From Pseudomonadota bacterium (GTDB lineage Bacteria; Pseudomonadota; Alphaproteobacteria; Sphingomonadales; Sphingomonadaceae), in NCBI GenBank assembly GCA_029550345.1, contig JAKPHK010000089.1, positions 1 to 63,052 on the forward strand: 63,052 nucleotides of DNA, given 5' to 3'. Shown in pieces: positions 7,229-15,892 of the stretch. The notes beneath the pieces are model-generated. The model was not told the origin of the DNA, did no database searches, and saw only the letters and a program-made list of their open reading frames with translations. The position numbers were made by a program, and so were the translations under genes. Position 1 is the first letter of the stretch. Every line of letters starts with the position of its first letter.

Positions 7229-9934
7229 TCAAATCTCCAACTCTTCGCCGAACAGGCGTTGCCAGGCCGAAGCCACAGCTTGCCGGGCATCCTGCAAGCG
7301 ATTCAGCAGATCATCCCAGTCATCGCAGCCACAGGCAAGCGCCAGCACCGTCCGCGCCGCCACCGGGGGTTCCTGTGCATCGGGCGCCAGCAATCGGGCG
7401 GCGATGAGGAAGCGCCCAAGCGCGGCATGGGCATCGGCCAGCGACGGATCTAGCAGGCCGGCCTCGGTCAGAGCGCCGAGCGCCCCGGCGATCGACGGGT
7501 TCAGCCCCAGATGATCGCGCAATTGCAGGAAGTGGACGATGAATTCGATATCGACCAACCCGCCCCGCGCCAGCTTTACGTCAAGCGGGCTCTTGGCCGG
7601 TTTGTGCTGGGCCATGGTGCCGCGCATTTCCAGCACATCGGCTTTCAGCTTCACCGGATCGCGCGGCAGTTCCAGCACGGCATGGACAATACCGTCCAGC
7701 TGCTCACGCCCGGCAGCCGGACCATACAAAACCCGCGCCCGGGCCAGCGCCATATGCTCCCAGGTCCAGGCGCTTTCTCGCTGATAGCGGTCAAAGGCAT
7801 CCAGGCTGACCGCGATCGGCCCCTGCGCGCCGGAAGGCCGAAGCCGGGTATCGACCTCATAAAGCGCGCCTTCCGCCGTCGGCACCGAAAGCGCGGCGAT
7901 CACCCGCTGGGCCAGGCGGTTGAAATAGAGCGTCGCGCCAAGCGGCCGCGCCCCGTCGCTCTCGCCCGAATGCGCGCCGGTGAACAGGAACACCAGATCG
8001 AGATCGGAGGCATGGGTCAGCGCCCCGCCGCCAAGCCGGCCATAACCCATGACCAGCAATTCACCGCCCGGCACCTTGCCGTGAACCCGTTCGAACTCGG
8101 CAGTCGCCGCACGGGCCAGGACGATCAGCGCGGCCTCCGCCACGCGGCTGAGCGCCTGACCGATCGCCATTGGATCGCGGCTGCCCTCGATCAGCTGAAC
8201 CCCCAGCTTGAAGCGCAGTTCCCCGACCCGGCGGCGCACCCCATCGAGCAGCCGCTCATAATCGTCATCGCTTTCGCCCCGCGAAAGCTGAACGACCAGA
8301 TCATCGACGCTGCCCGGCAGATCGAAGGCCGAGGCATCGATCAGCGGATCGAGCAGACTGGGGCGCCGCGCCAGGGCATCGGCCAGCGGCGGGGCAAGGC
8401 TGAGAATCCGGGCCAGCAGTTCGCCCAGCGCGGGGCGCGCTTCCAGCAGGCGGAACAGATTGACCGCCGATGGCAGGCCTTTCAGCAGATCTTCCCAGCG
8501 CAGCAGCGCACGTTCCGGTTCCGGTGCCTTGGCGAAAGCGGTCAGCAGCGGCACCATCATCGCATCGAAAGCCTCGCGCGCGGCCTCGCTGCGCAGGGCG
8601 CGCAGCCCGCCCGACCGCCAGCCGTCGATCCGGCCAGCCAGTCCGCCGGGATCGGCAAAGCCCAGCTCGGCCAGCTTTTCCGCCAACGCTTCTCCCCCCG
8701 CAGCGCGCGGGGCGGCTGCTCCGTCCTCGGCATAGCGCGCGATCAGCCGGTCATAGCGGCTGCCAACCGTCTCGGTGATCGCCGCCAGCTCGGCAACCAG
8801 GGCCGCGCCGCCGTCCAGCCCTTCCAGCCGGGCGACATTGTCCAGCGCCGCCGGATCGAGCGGAAGCGAATGGGTCTGCTGATCGGCGACCATCTGCAAG
8901 CGGTGTTCGAGCGTGCGGAGCCGGTCATAGCTGCCGCCCAGAACCTGCGCGTCCTCATCGTCGATCAGCCCGGCAGCGGCCAGCGCATCGAGGCTCGCCC
9001 GGGTGCCACGCAGCCGCAAAGAAGGATCGCGTCCGCCGTGGATCAGCTGGTGGGTCTGGGCGAAAAATTCGACCTCGCGGATACCGCCCCTGCCCTGCTT
9101 GAGGTTGAACCCCGGCCCTGGTCGGATCGGCCCGGTGTGATTGGCGCGAATCCGCTGGGTCAGCCGCCCGATCTCTGCAATCGCCCCGAAATCGAGGCTG
9201 CGGCGCCAGACGAACGGGCGGATCGCGGCAAGAAAGCTCTCCCCCGCCGCAATGTCCCCCGCACAGGCCCGTGCCCGGATGAAAGCGGCACGTTCCCAGG
9301 CCAGCGCCGAGCTTTCATAATGGGTCAGCGCCGCGTCATAGGGAATCGCCAGCGGGCTGACCTCGCTCGCCGGACGGAGCCGCAGATCAACCCGGAAGAC
9401 ATAGCCTTCGTGGGTCACGTGGCTCATCAGCTGCATCAGGGTGCGCGCCACCCGCTGCGCCGCCTCGCCCGGCTCGTCGCGTTCGCGGCGGGGCAGGCGT
9501 TCGGGATCATAGAGCAGGATCGGATCAATATCCGACGAATAGTTCAGTTCGCGCGCGCCGTGTTTGCCCAGCGCCAGGGCGATGAATCCGGCCGGTTCGG
9601 CATCGGGCGCCCGCGCCCGGATAGCGGCGGTTATCGCCGCATCGAGTGAGCGATCGGCAAAGTCGGATAGTTCCCCGATCACGCGGGTCAGCGGAAAGGC
9701 GCCGGCCAGATCGCCGATCGCGAGCGCTACCGCCAGAGCCAGCTTTTCGCGCCGCAGTGCCACGCCGACGTCTTCGGCGCCTGCCCCCGCCGACTTCGCC
9801 CAGGCCAGCGCCTCCTCACCCTTGCCGGCGGCCAGCAGCACCTCAAGCGCGGGCAGCCGATCGAGCCCCTGCGCCAGAAACGGCGCGTGGGCGCGGGCGC
9901 GGGCAAGGGCGTGGGTCCAGTCAGTAGTCATCAC
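7229..9934 (-). CDS. glnE: glutamine synthetase adenylyltransferase/deadenylase GlnE
   Basis: A 901-residue bifunctional enzyme that adenylylates and de-adenylylates glutamine synthetase in response to PII, tuning nitrogen assimilation. Both nucleotidyltransferase domains are recognisable: GKHGARELNYSSDIDP in the N-terminal half (deadenylase) and GYGRLGGGALTHASDLDL in the C-terminal half (adenylylase), each with the metal-binding SDxD. Length is slightly shorter than E. coli GlnE, as usual in sphingomonads. The ATG at 9934 is followed immediately by a second ATG at 9931. It is first in an operon with bcp and DUF455. A 712-codon open frame on the opposite strand is a GC-skew shadow. Confidence 0.95.
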   Translation of the reverse strand: MMTTDWTHALARARAHAPFLAQGLDRLPALEVLLAAGKGEEALAWAKSAGAGAEDVGVALRREKLALAVALAIGDLAGAFPLTRVIGELSDFADRSLDAAITAAIRARAPDAEPAGFIALALGKHGARELNYSSDIDPILLYDPERLPRRERDEPGEAAQRVARTLMQLMSHVTHEGYVFRVDLRLRPASEVSPLAIPYDAALTHYESSALAWERAAFIRARACAGDIAAGESFLAAIRPFVWRRSLDFGAIAEIGRLTQRIRANHTGPIRPGPGFNLKQGRGGIREVEFFAQTHQLIHGGRDPSLRLRGTRASLDALAAAGLIDDEDAQVLGGSYDRLRTLEHRLQMVADQQTHSLPLDPAALDNVARLEGLDGGAALVAELAAITETVGSRYDRLIARYAEDGAAAPRAAGGEALAEKLAELGFADPGGLAGRIDGWRSGGLRALRSEAAREAFDAMMVPLLTAFAKAPEPERALLRWEDLLKGLPSAVNLFRLLEARPALGELLARILSLAPPLADALARRPSLLDPLIDASAFDLPGSVDDLVVQLSRGESDDDYERLLDGVRRRVGELRFKLGVQLIEGSRDPMAIGQALSRVAEAALIVLARAATAEFERVHGKVPGGELLVMGYGRLGGGALTHASDLDLVFLFTGAHSGESDGARPLGATLYFNRLAQRVIAALSVPTAEGALYEVDTRLRPSGAQGPIAVSLDAFDRYQRESAWTWEHMALARARVLYGPAAGREQLDGIVHAVLELPRDPVKLKADVLEMRGTMAQHKPAKSPLDVKLARGGLVDIEFIVHFLQLRDHLGLNPSIAGALGALTEAGLLDPSLADAHAALGRFLIAARLLAPDAQEPPVAARTVLALACGCDDWDDLLNRLQDARQAVASAWQRLFGEELEI

Positions 9935-10054
9935 CCCTGGCGATGCCGCTTTGCCGCGCGCCGATCAAGTCGTTCGTCGAGGGCGGCCTTGCGCCGCGGC
10001 GGCGGCTTTGCCAGACAGCAGCCGTTCCTACTCCAGCAGAATTGGCACGATCCG

Positions 10055-11746
10055 ATGAAATTCACCCGCAATCACGCCCTTTCGCTGCTCGCGCTGGGCA
10101 GTGCCGCCGCACTGGCCGCCGGTGTTTCGGCGCGCGCGCCCAAGGCCGGGGCGATGCCGATCCCGGCGATAGCGGCGCCGCATATCTCGATCGACACGAT
10201 GAAGACGGTCACCCGTGAGCTTTCGTCCGATGCCTATGAAGGGCGCGGCCCGACCACGCCGGGCGAGGACAAGACCGTGGCCTACATCATCCAGCGCTTC
10301 AAGGCGGCCGGACTCAATCCCGGCAACAAGGGCAGCTGGGTGCAGGAAGTGCCGACGGTGGAAATCACTGCCGAAAATCCCAGCGGACTGCACATTATGG
10401 CTGGCGGAAAGATGCTCGATTTCGCGTTCGGGGCCGATTACGTCGCCGGATCCTATCGGGTCACGCCGCGCACCGAACTGAAGGACGCGCCGCTGGTCTT
10501 CGTCGGCTACGGCATCAACGCCCCCGAACTGGGCTGGAACGACTATGCCGGGATCGACATGAAGGGCAAGATCGCGGTGATCCTGGTCAACGATCCGGAC
10601 TATGACGCCAAGGACGAGGTCGGGCTCTTTAAGGGCAAGCGGATGACCTACTACGGCCGCTGGACCTACAAGTTCGAGGAAGCCGCCCGCCAGGGCGCCG
10701 CCGGGGCGCTGATCGTCCACGACACCTTCCCCGCCGCCTATGGCTGGCAGGTGGTCAATTCCAGCTGGACCGGCCCGCAGCTATTCATCCAGTCCGCCGA
10801 TGACGGGATGAGCAACACCCAGGCCAATGGCTGGATGCAGAAGGGCACGGCCGAGGCGATCCTGAAGGCCGGCGGGCAGGATCTCGCCCAGCTCAGCGCG
10901 GCTGCCCGGCACAAGGGGTTCAAGCCGGTACCGCTGGAGGCCAAGGCCAGCTTCAGCTTTGACAACGCCATCAAGCGCGCGGTCAGTCGCAATGTGGTGG
11001 GGATCCTGCCGGGAAAGAAGCGACCGGACGAATATGTGCTCTATACCAGCCACTGGGACCATCTGGGCCGCTGCACCCCCGATGCAACCGGCGACGACAT
11101 CTGCAACGGCGCGGTTGACAATGCGACCGGGATTGGCGCGCTGGTGGCCATCGCAGAGGCCAACAAGGCCGCAGGCGCCGCCGATCGCAGTCAGGTGTTC
11201 CTGGCGGTGACGCTGGAGGAATCGGGGCTGCTGGGTTCAAAATACTATGCCGAAAACCCGATCTATCCGCTGGCCAAAACCGTCGGCGGGGTGAACATGG
11301 ATGCGCTTTCCCCCGGCAGCGCCAGCCGCGACCTGCAGGTCACCGGCGGTGACAAATCGGAACTGACCCTGTTCCTGAAAGCAACGATGAAGGCGATGGG
11401 ACTGTACCAGACGCCGGAGGATCATTCCGAGCGCGGACACTATTACCGCAGCGATCATTTCAGCATGGCCAAGCTGGGCGTGCCGATGTTCGCGGTGGGC
11501 CGGGGATCGGACTGGGTGGTTGGCGGCAAGGCCGCGGGCGAGGCTTATGGCGAACACTATGTCACCCATCAGTACCACCAGCCGAGCGACGAATATGATC
11601 CCAACTGGGACTGGACCGGACCGGCGCAGGACGCCGCGCTCTATTACCGGCTTGGCCGGGCGCTGGCGATGAGCACGGCCTGGCCCAACTGGCACAAGGG
11701 CGATGAATTCCGCGCCATCCGCGACAAGAGCCGGGCGGGGAAGTAG
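10055..11746 (+). CDS. exported M28 family zinc peptidase
   Basis: A 563-residue secreted aminopeptidase-like enzyme. The N-terminus MKFTRNHALSLLALGSAAAL... is a signal peptide (Ala-rich, cleavage near SARA). A PA-type inserted domain occupies roughly residues 130-300, and the M28 catalytic core follows with zinc ligands in YTSHWDHLG, NGAVDNATG, LEESGLLGS and NMDALSPG. The C-terminal HQYHQPSDEYDP supplies the last histidine. It probably trims peptides in the periplasm or outside. The ATG at 10055 gives the signal peptide; longer in-frame starts overlap glnE. It stops five bases before the agmatine deiminase start, so the two may be cotranscribed. Confidence 0.9.
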   Translation: MKFTRNHALSLLALGSAAALAAGVSARAPKAGAMPIPAIAAPHISIDTMKTVTRELSSDAYEGRGPTTPGEDKTVAYIIQRFKAAGLNPGNKGSWVQEVPTVEITAENPSGLHIMAGGKMLDFAFGADYVAGSYRVTPRTELKDAPLVFVGYGINAPELGWNDYAGIDMKGKIAVILVNDPDYDAKDEVGLFKGKRMTYYGRWTYKFEEAARQGAAGALIVHDTFPAAYGWQVVNSSWTGPQLFIQSADDGMSNTQANGWMQKGTAEAILKAGGQDLAQLSAAARHKGFKPVPLEAKASFSFDNAIKRAVSRNVVGILPGKKRPDEYVLYTSHWDHLGRCTPDATGDDICNGAVDNATGIGALVAIAEANKAAGAADRSQVFLAVTLEESGLLGSKYYAENPIYPLAKTVGGVNMDALSPGSASRDLQVTGGDKSELTLFLKATMKAMGLYQTPEDHSERGHYYRSDHFSMAKLGVPMFAVGRGSDWVVGGKAAGEAYGEHYVTHQYHQPSDEYDPNWDWTGPAQDAALYYRLGRALAMSTAWPNWHKGDEFRAIRDKSRAGK

Positions 11747-11750
11747 GCGG

Positions 11751-12737
11751 ATGACCGACATTACCGTGCGGATGCCGCCCGAATGGCACCCGCAAGCCTG
11801 GCTGTGGGTCGGCTTTCCCCACGATCCGGACGAATGGCCGGGCTTCCTTGGCCGCGCGCAGGAACAGATCGCGGCTTTTGCCAGCGCCGTTGCGGACAGC
11901 GGGCAGGAAGTGCGGCTGATCGTGCGCGACGAAGCCAACCGCGCCCGGGCAGCGGCGCTGTGCTCTTCGGCGGTGAGACTGGAAGTGCGGCGCTATGGTG
12001 ATATCTGGCTGCGCGATACCGGGCCGCTGGTGGTCGAGCGCGAGCGCCGGGCCGTGGCCAAGCGGTTCGGTTTCAACGGCTGGGGCGGCAAGTATCTGAT
12101 GGACGGCGATCAGGAAATCGGCGCCGAGCTGGCGGACAGCGCCGGCCTGCCGATCGCTACCGCCGATTGGGTGCTGGAAGGCGGCGCGCTCGATTGCGAT
12201 GGCACCGGGCTGGTGGTGACGACCGAGCAATGCCTGCTGAACCCCAATCGCAATCCGCAGCTGACCCGCAGCGGGATCGAAGGGCGGCTGCTCCGCGATC
12301 TGGGATTCGATCGGGTGCTGTGGCTGGGCGATGGCCTGATTAATGACCACACTGACGGCCATGTCGATAACCTGGCGCGGTTCGTCGCGCCCAATGTGCT
12401 GGCCCTGCCGCGCGCCACCGGGGCGGATGATCCCAACGCGGCGATCTATGCCGATGCCAGGGCCCGGGCCGATGCCTTTGGGGTAACCGTGCGCGAGGTT
12501 CCCTCGCCCGGGCGGGTCGAGACGGATGGCCGGATCGAACCGGCCAGTTACATGAATTTCGCGATCACTTCGCGGCTGGTGGTGGTGCCGATCTATGGCA
12601 CGGCGAATGACGCGGACGGCGTCGCCGCAATTGCAGATCTGTTCCCGGATCGCGAAGTGGTGGGGATCATGGCTGATGCGGTATTGGCTGGCGGCGGGAG
12701 TTTCCACTGCGCCAGTCAGCAGATGCCGGTGATCTGA
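11751..12737 (+). CDS. aguA: agmatine deiminase (peptidyl-arginine deiminase family)
   Basis: A 328-residue guanidine-modifying enzyme that hydrolyses agmatine to N-carbamoylputrescine and ammonia, a route to putrescine. Hallmarks are intact: DIWLRDTGPLVV, NPNRNPQLTR, HTDGHVDNLARF (catalytic Asp/His) and the nucleophilic cysteine in GGGSFHCASQQMP near the C-terminus. The usual partner, N-carbamoylputrescine amidase (aguB), is not adjacent. It starts five bases after the M28 peptidase stop. Confidence 0.9.
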   Translation: MTDITVRMPPEWHPQAWLWVGFPHDPDEWPGFLGRAQEQIAAFASAVADSGQEVRLIVRDEANRARAAALCSSAVRLEVRRYGDIWLRDTGPLVVERERRAVAKRFGFNGWGGKYLMDGDQEIGAELADSAGLPIATADWVLEGGALDCDGTGLVVTTEQCLLNPNRNPQLTRSGIEGRLLRDLGFDRVLWLGDGLINDHTDGHVDNLARFVAPNVLALPRATGADDPNAAIYADARARADAFGVTVREVPSPGRVETDGRIEPASYMNFAITSRLVVVPIYGTANDADGVAAIADLFPDREVVGIMADAVLAGGGSFHCASQQMPVI

Positions 12738-12776
12738 CGCTTTCCCCCGGCCCGCCCAGCGGGTAAGGGCGGGGCC

Positions 12777-13505
12777 ATGTCCAAGCTGCTGCTCGCCTCG
12801 ATCCACGATGTCGGCCCGCGCTTTGAGCGTGAGGTCGATCAGCTGGCGACCCAGCTTTCGCGGATCCTCGGCGGGCCGAAATTTGCCATGCTAGTGGTGC
12901 CCGATCACTGGGGCGAAGCGCCGCTGGCGCAGAACGCGGCGTTTCAACGCCGCTTGCGCGACTGGGCCGATCAGGGCGTGGAGATGTTCGTCCACGGCTG
13001 GTTTCACAAGGACCTGTCCCGGCATTCCGGCGCGGCCGCGTTCAAGGCAAAACACATGACCGCCGGCGAAGGCGAGTTTCTGGGCCTTTCACGCGAAGAG
13101 GCAGGCCGCCGGATGGCCGATGGGCGAAAGCTGATCGAAGACACGATCGGCCGCCCGGCCGCGGGGTTCATCGCCCCGGCCTGGCTCTATGGCGAAGGCG
13201 CCCTGGCGGCGCTGACCGACATTGGCTTTGCCCTGGCCGAGGATCACATGAAGGTCTGGCAACCCGCAACCGGCAAGGTGCTGGCCAAAGGCCCGGTGAT
13301 CACCTGGGCCAGCCGCTCGGTCCCGCGCCAGCTTTCATCGCGGTTCTTCGCCGGGCTGGCGCGGACCTTCCTGCACCCGCAAACGGTCATGCGGATCGCT
13401 GTCCACCCCGGCGATACCCGGTTGCCCGCGCTGATCGACAGCATCGAGAAAACCTATTCCGCCTTCGCCGCGCGGCGCCCGGCCGGGCGCTATTCGGATC
13501 TTTAG
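12777..13505 (+). CDS. DUF2334 polysaccharide-deacetylase-like protein
   Basis: A 242-residue protein with the NodB-like fold of DUF2334. The metal and active-site candidates are the Asp/His in LASIHDVGPRFE, the His pair in MFVHGWFHKDL and the conserved FIAPAW. It could remove acyl groups from a carbohydrate in the cytoplasm or at the membrane; no signal peptide is visible. It lies beside a GT2 gene and a membrane protein, suggesting a small glycan pathway. Its stop codon interlocks with that of the convergent GT2 gene over the four bases TTAG. Confidence 0.82.
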   Translation: MSKLLLASIHDVGPRFEREVDQLATQLSRILGGPKFAMLVVPDHWGEAPLAQNAAFQRRLRDWADQGVEMFVHGWFHKDLSRHSGAAAFKAKHMTAGEGEFLGLSREEAGRRMADGRKLIEDTIGRPAAGFIAPAWLYGEGALAALTDIGFALAEDHMKVWQPATGKVLAKGPVITWASRSVPRQLSSRFFAGLARTFLHPQTVMRIAVHPGDTRLPALIDSIEKTYSAFAARRPAGRYSDL

Positions 13506-14302
13506 TCCATCCAAGGCTGCGCCCGGAGGTTTTTGTTGCCTAGTCCTCGCGCGGAAAAGCGTTTGGCAAGAAAGCGGTAGAAGTACCAATCCATCCACCG
13601 ATTTGGCAGCAGCGTATAAAGCAGGCTTTCAAAGCGGTTCCAAGTTACTGCAGTCCGGTTTGCCCTCCGAGACGATGGGGCACAAAAGTGGTGGGCAGAA
13701 TATACCTGCCTACCTAGTTTGCCAACGCGATGGACGATTTCATGGTCCTCTAAGACGAAATCCCACAGATTTGGATCGTATCCCCCCGCCTCCCGAAATT
13801 CCCTTGTGCGGAAAGCCTGCCCAAATGCTCCGGTATGGCATTTGTGCGGAAACAACTTTGAAAGCAGCAAGATAGCCCAGCAACGCATCCTTTGGGCAGG
13901 TGCGGCACTGTTGCCGTAAATATCGGCTGCCATTACCATTACCGAATCTTGGTGAATCGCGAACTGTGCGCTGATGAAGCCGACATAGTCCGGCGGATAG
14001 ATGGTGTCCGCGTCAAGCGTTGCAAACACCGTCGTTTCCACCTTGGCGATGCCATGCCTCAAAGCATGGATCTTGCCAGGTTCATGCTCTTGGCAGTGGA
14101 CCACATGGATGTCGTTCCAGGTCGAGGTCAGAGTTCGGCAAATCGCCTCACTTTCGTCACTTGAGGCATTATTGACGAGGATTAGCACGAAATCACGGCA
14201 GCGCTGCCCAGCGATACTGGAGAGGGTCGCTTCGATAAAGCCAACCTCGTTGTAGTAGGGAAGAACCAGCGAGATAGTTGCCTTGTTGTTGGTTTCAGAC
14301 AT
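13502..14302 (-). CDS. glycosyltransferase family 2
   Basis: A 266-residue inverting GT-A glycosyltransferase. The N-terminal nucleotide-sugar fold is seen in ISLVLPYYNEVGFIEATL, the VNNASSDES turn and the metal-binding DAD in FATLDADTIYPPDY; LEDHEIVHRVG carries the ED catalytic-base motif. No membrane segment is seen. I start at the ATG at 14302 (MSETNNKATISLVLP); upstream codons in frame overlap the divergent membrane protein and look non-coding. Codon use is richer in A/T at third positions than the neighbours, matching the divergent gene at 14381, so the two may have arrived together. Donor and acceptor are unknown. Confidence 0.85.
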   Translation of the reverse strand: MSETNNKATISLVLPYYNEVGFIEATLSSIAGQRCRDFVLILVNNASSDESEAICRTLTSTWNDIHVVHCQEHEPGKIHALRHGIAKVETTVFATLDADTIYPPDYVGFISAQFAIHQDSVMVMAADIYGNSAAPAQRMRCWAILLLSKLFPHKCHTGAFGQAFRTREFREAGGYDPNLWDFVLEDHEIVHRVGKLGRQVYSAHHFCAPSSRRANRTAVTWNRFESLLYTLLPNRWMDWYFYRFLAKRFSARGLGNKNLRAQPWMD

Positions 14303-14380
14303 AGCGACAGCTTCTGTGTTCACCTCCTGCTCATGTCCAATCCTTTCTTGCCAGCCCGGCTGCACTGCGGCTAGGCAGCG

Positions 14381-15343
14381 GTGCCAGAACGTGTGAAGGG
14401 TGATCGACTGGATATGATCGAAGACGGCCCTTCGCCCGTGGCGGTAAAACCGACCAAGCCCTGGTTCCAAGTGGTAGACGATTCGGCCTCGCGGCGAATC
14501 GCTGGCCTGTTTAGTTTCGCTGTATCCTTCGCGGTGATTGCAGTCGTAATTTGGCAGCTCAGCCTTTTCCATTTCGACCAGTTGGTAGAAATGGTTCCGA
14601 GTTCCTTGTTGTTCTGGACTGTGTTCGCAGTGACCTATCTGGCCGGTCCCTTGGGTGACTGGTGGATTTTCAGGCGGCTATGGGGACTTCCTATCTCCGG
14701 GATCAGCGCACTGATCCGCAAGATGGTCAGCAACGAATTGCTGCTTGGCTATCTCGGCGATGCACAATTCTATAGTTGGGCGAGATCGCGCCTGACAATG
14801 GTTGCCGCCCCCTTCGGTGCGGTGAAGGACGTTGCTATCCTCTCTGCCGTGACCGGAAACGCGGTGACGATGGTCTTGTTGCTATTCGCCTGGCCGCTTG
14901 TTTCTTCGGGCCAGCTGGGTGTTGCAACCCGCGATGCTTATGTTTCACTCGCGGTCGTGCTGTTCAGCTCTTTCGCGATTTTCCTGTTCCGCAGGCAGCT
15001 GTTCAGCTTGCCTAAATCCGATTTGTACTTTGTTTCGGCCATACATGTTTTGCGAATCGCTGTGGCCCTCGCCGGCTCTGCAGTGATGTGGCATTTGGTG
15101 TTGGAAGATGTCGCGATATCGCTCTGGCTGGTCCTCGCCACCTTGAGAATGCTGATCTCGCGCTTGCCGCTTCTGCCGAACAAGGATGTGGTTTTTGCTG
15201 GAATCACGGTGTTCTTACTTGGCCATGATACAGAGATCGCTGATTTGATCGCGCTGATGACCATGCTAACCTTGGCCACGCATCTGGCCATGGGTGCATT
15301 GTTTGGAGCACTTGGGTTTTTCGATACGGAGAAAATGAAATGA
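14381..15343 (+). CDS. polytopic membrane protein (LPG-synthase TM/flippase-like)
   Basis: A 320-residue integral membrane protein with about eight hydrophobic segments, resembling in layout the transmembrane flippase domain of lysyl-phosphatidylglycerol synthases and UPF0104 proteins. I recognise the arrangement rather than a definite family. The start is uncertain: GTG at 14381 or 14393, or ATG at 14414. Its stop overlaps the DUF2141 start (ATGA). A counted sample in this gene, 14521-14580, is 29/60 G+C, well below the roughly two-thirds or more of flanking genes, consistent with horizontal origin. It is divergent from the GT2 gene, and the pair may build and move a lipid-linked sugar. Confidence 0.72.
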   Translation: MPERVKGDRLDMIEDGPSPVAVKPTKPWFQVVDDSASRRIAGLFSFAVSFAVIAVVIWQLSLFHFDQLVEMVPSSLLFWTVFAVTYLAGPLGDWWIFRRLWGLPISGISALIRKMVSNELLLGYLGDAQFYSWARSRLTMVAAPFGAVKDVAILSAVTGNAVTMVLLLFAWPLVSSGQLGVATRDAYVSLAVVLFSSFAIFLFRRQLFSLPKSDLYFVSAIHVLRIAVALAGSAVMWHLVLEDVAISLWLVLATLRMLISRLPLLPNKDVVFAGITVFLLGHDTEIADLIALMTMLTLATHLAMGALFGALGFFDTEKMK

Positions 15344-15879
15344 AGAGCGCCGCGATGCCACTCTTCCTTGGGGCGGTCGTCCCCCTTCTTACAGCGGCTG
15401 GTCCGATAATACCGTCCACCCCAGACCTGGGCAAGGCCGAAGGGCGCTGCCGGGCCGGAGAAAGCGGTCCTGCCCTGCTGGTCCAGGCGGTTGGGATGAA
15501 AGACCGCTCTGGCAACATGAAGCTGGAAGTCTATCCGGCCAACGAACAGGATTTCCTGGCTGACGACAATGTGCTGGTCGCTGCCGGAAAGACGTTCCGC
15601 CGGGTTGAAGTGCCAACCCCGAAATCCGGCGATGTGGTGCTGTGTGTGCGGATTCCCGGGCCGGGCACCTATGCGGTTTCGCTGCTGCATGACCGGGACA
15701 GCAACCGCAAGTTCGGCTGGAAGATCGACGGGATCGGCTTTTCCGGCAATCCCAAGCTGGGCTGGTCCAAACCCAAGGCGGCCAAGGCCCGGGTCGTGGT
15801 CAACAGTTCGGGTGTTTCCCGGATCTCGGTGGTGATGAACTACAAATCCGGGCTGGGCGTGGCGCCGCTTAAGCAGTAA
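15340..15879 (+). CDS. DUF2141 domain secreted protein
   Basis: A 179-residue protein with an N-terminal hydrophobic signal segment (MKSAAMPLFLGAVVPLLTAA) followed by a DUF2141 beta-domain; the signature stretch is YAVSLLHDRDSNRKFGW and GFSGNP. Function is unknown, but DUF2141 proteins are exported and often sit next to glycan or lipid genes. Translation is coupled to the upstream membrane protein by an ATGA overlap, and a GT4 gene starts 13 bases downstream. G+C returns to the genome-typical level here. Confidence 0.82.
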   Translation: MKSAAMPLFLGAVVPLLTAAGPIIPSTPDLGKAEGRCRAGESGPALLVQAVGMKDRSGNMKLEVYPANEQDFLADDNVLVAAGKTFRRVEVPTPKSGDVVLCVRIPGPGTYAVSLLHDRDSNRKFGWKIDGIGFSGNPKLGWSKPKAAKARVVVNSSGVSRISVVMNYKSGLGVAPLKQ

Positions 15880-15892
15880 ACGCCAGCGCATC

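Noticed and set aside
7511..9649. 712-codon open frame opposite glnE
   Set aside because: It is antisense to a fully motif-bearing GlnE; such long opposite frames are normal in high-GC DNA. The translation is Arg/Gln-rich with no domain.
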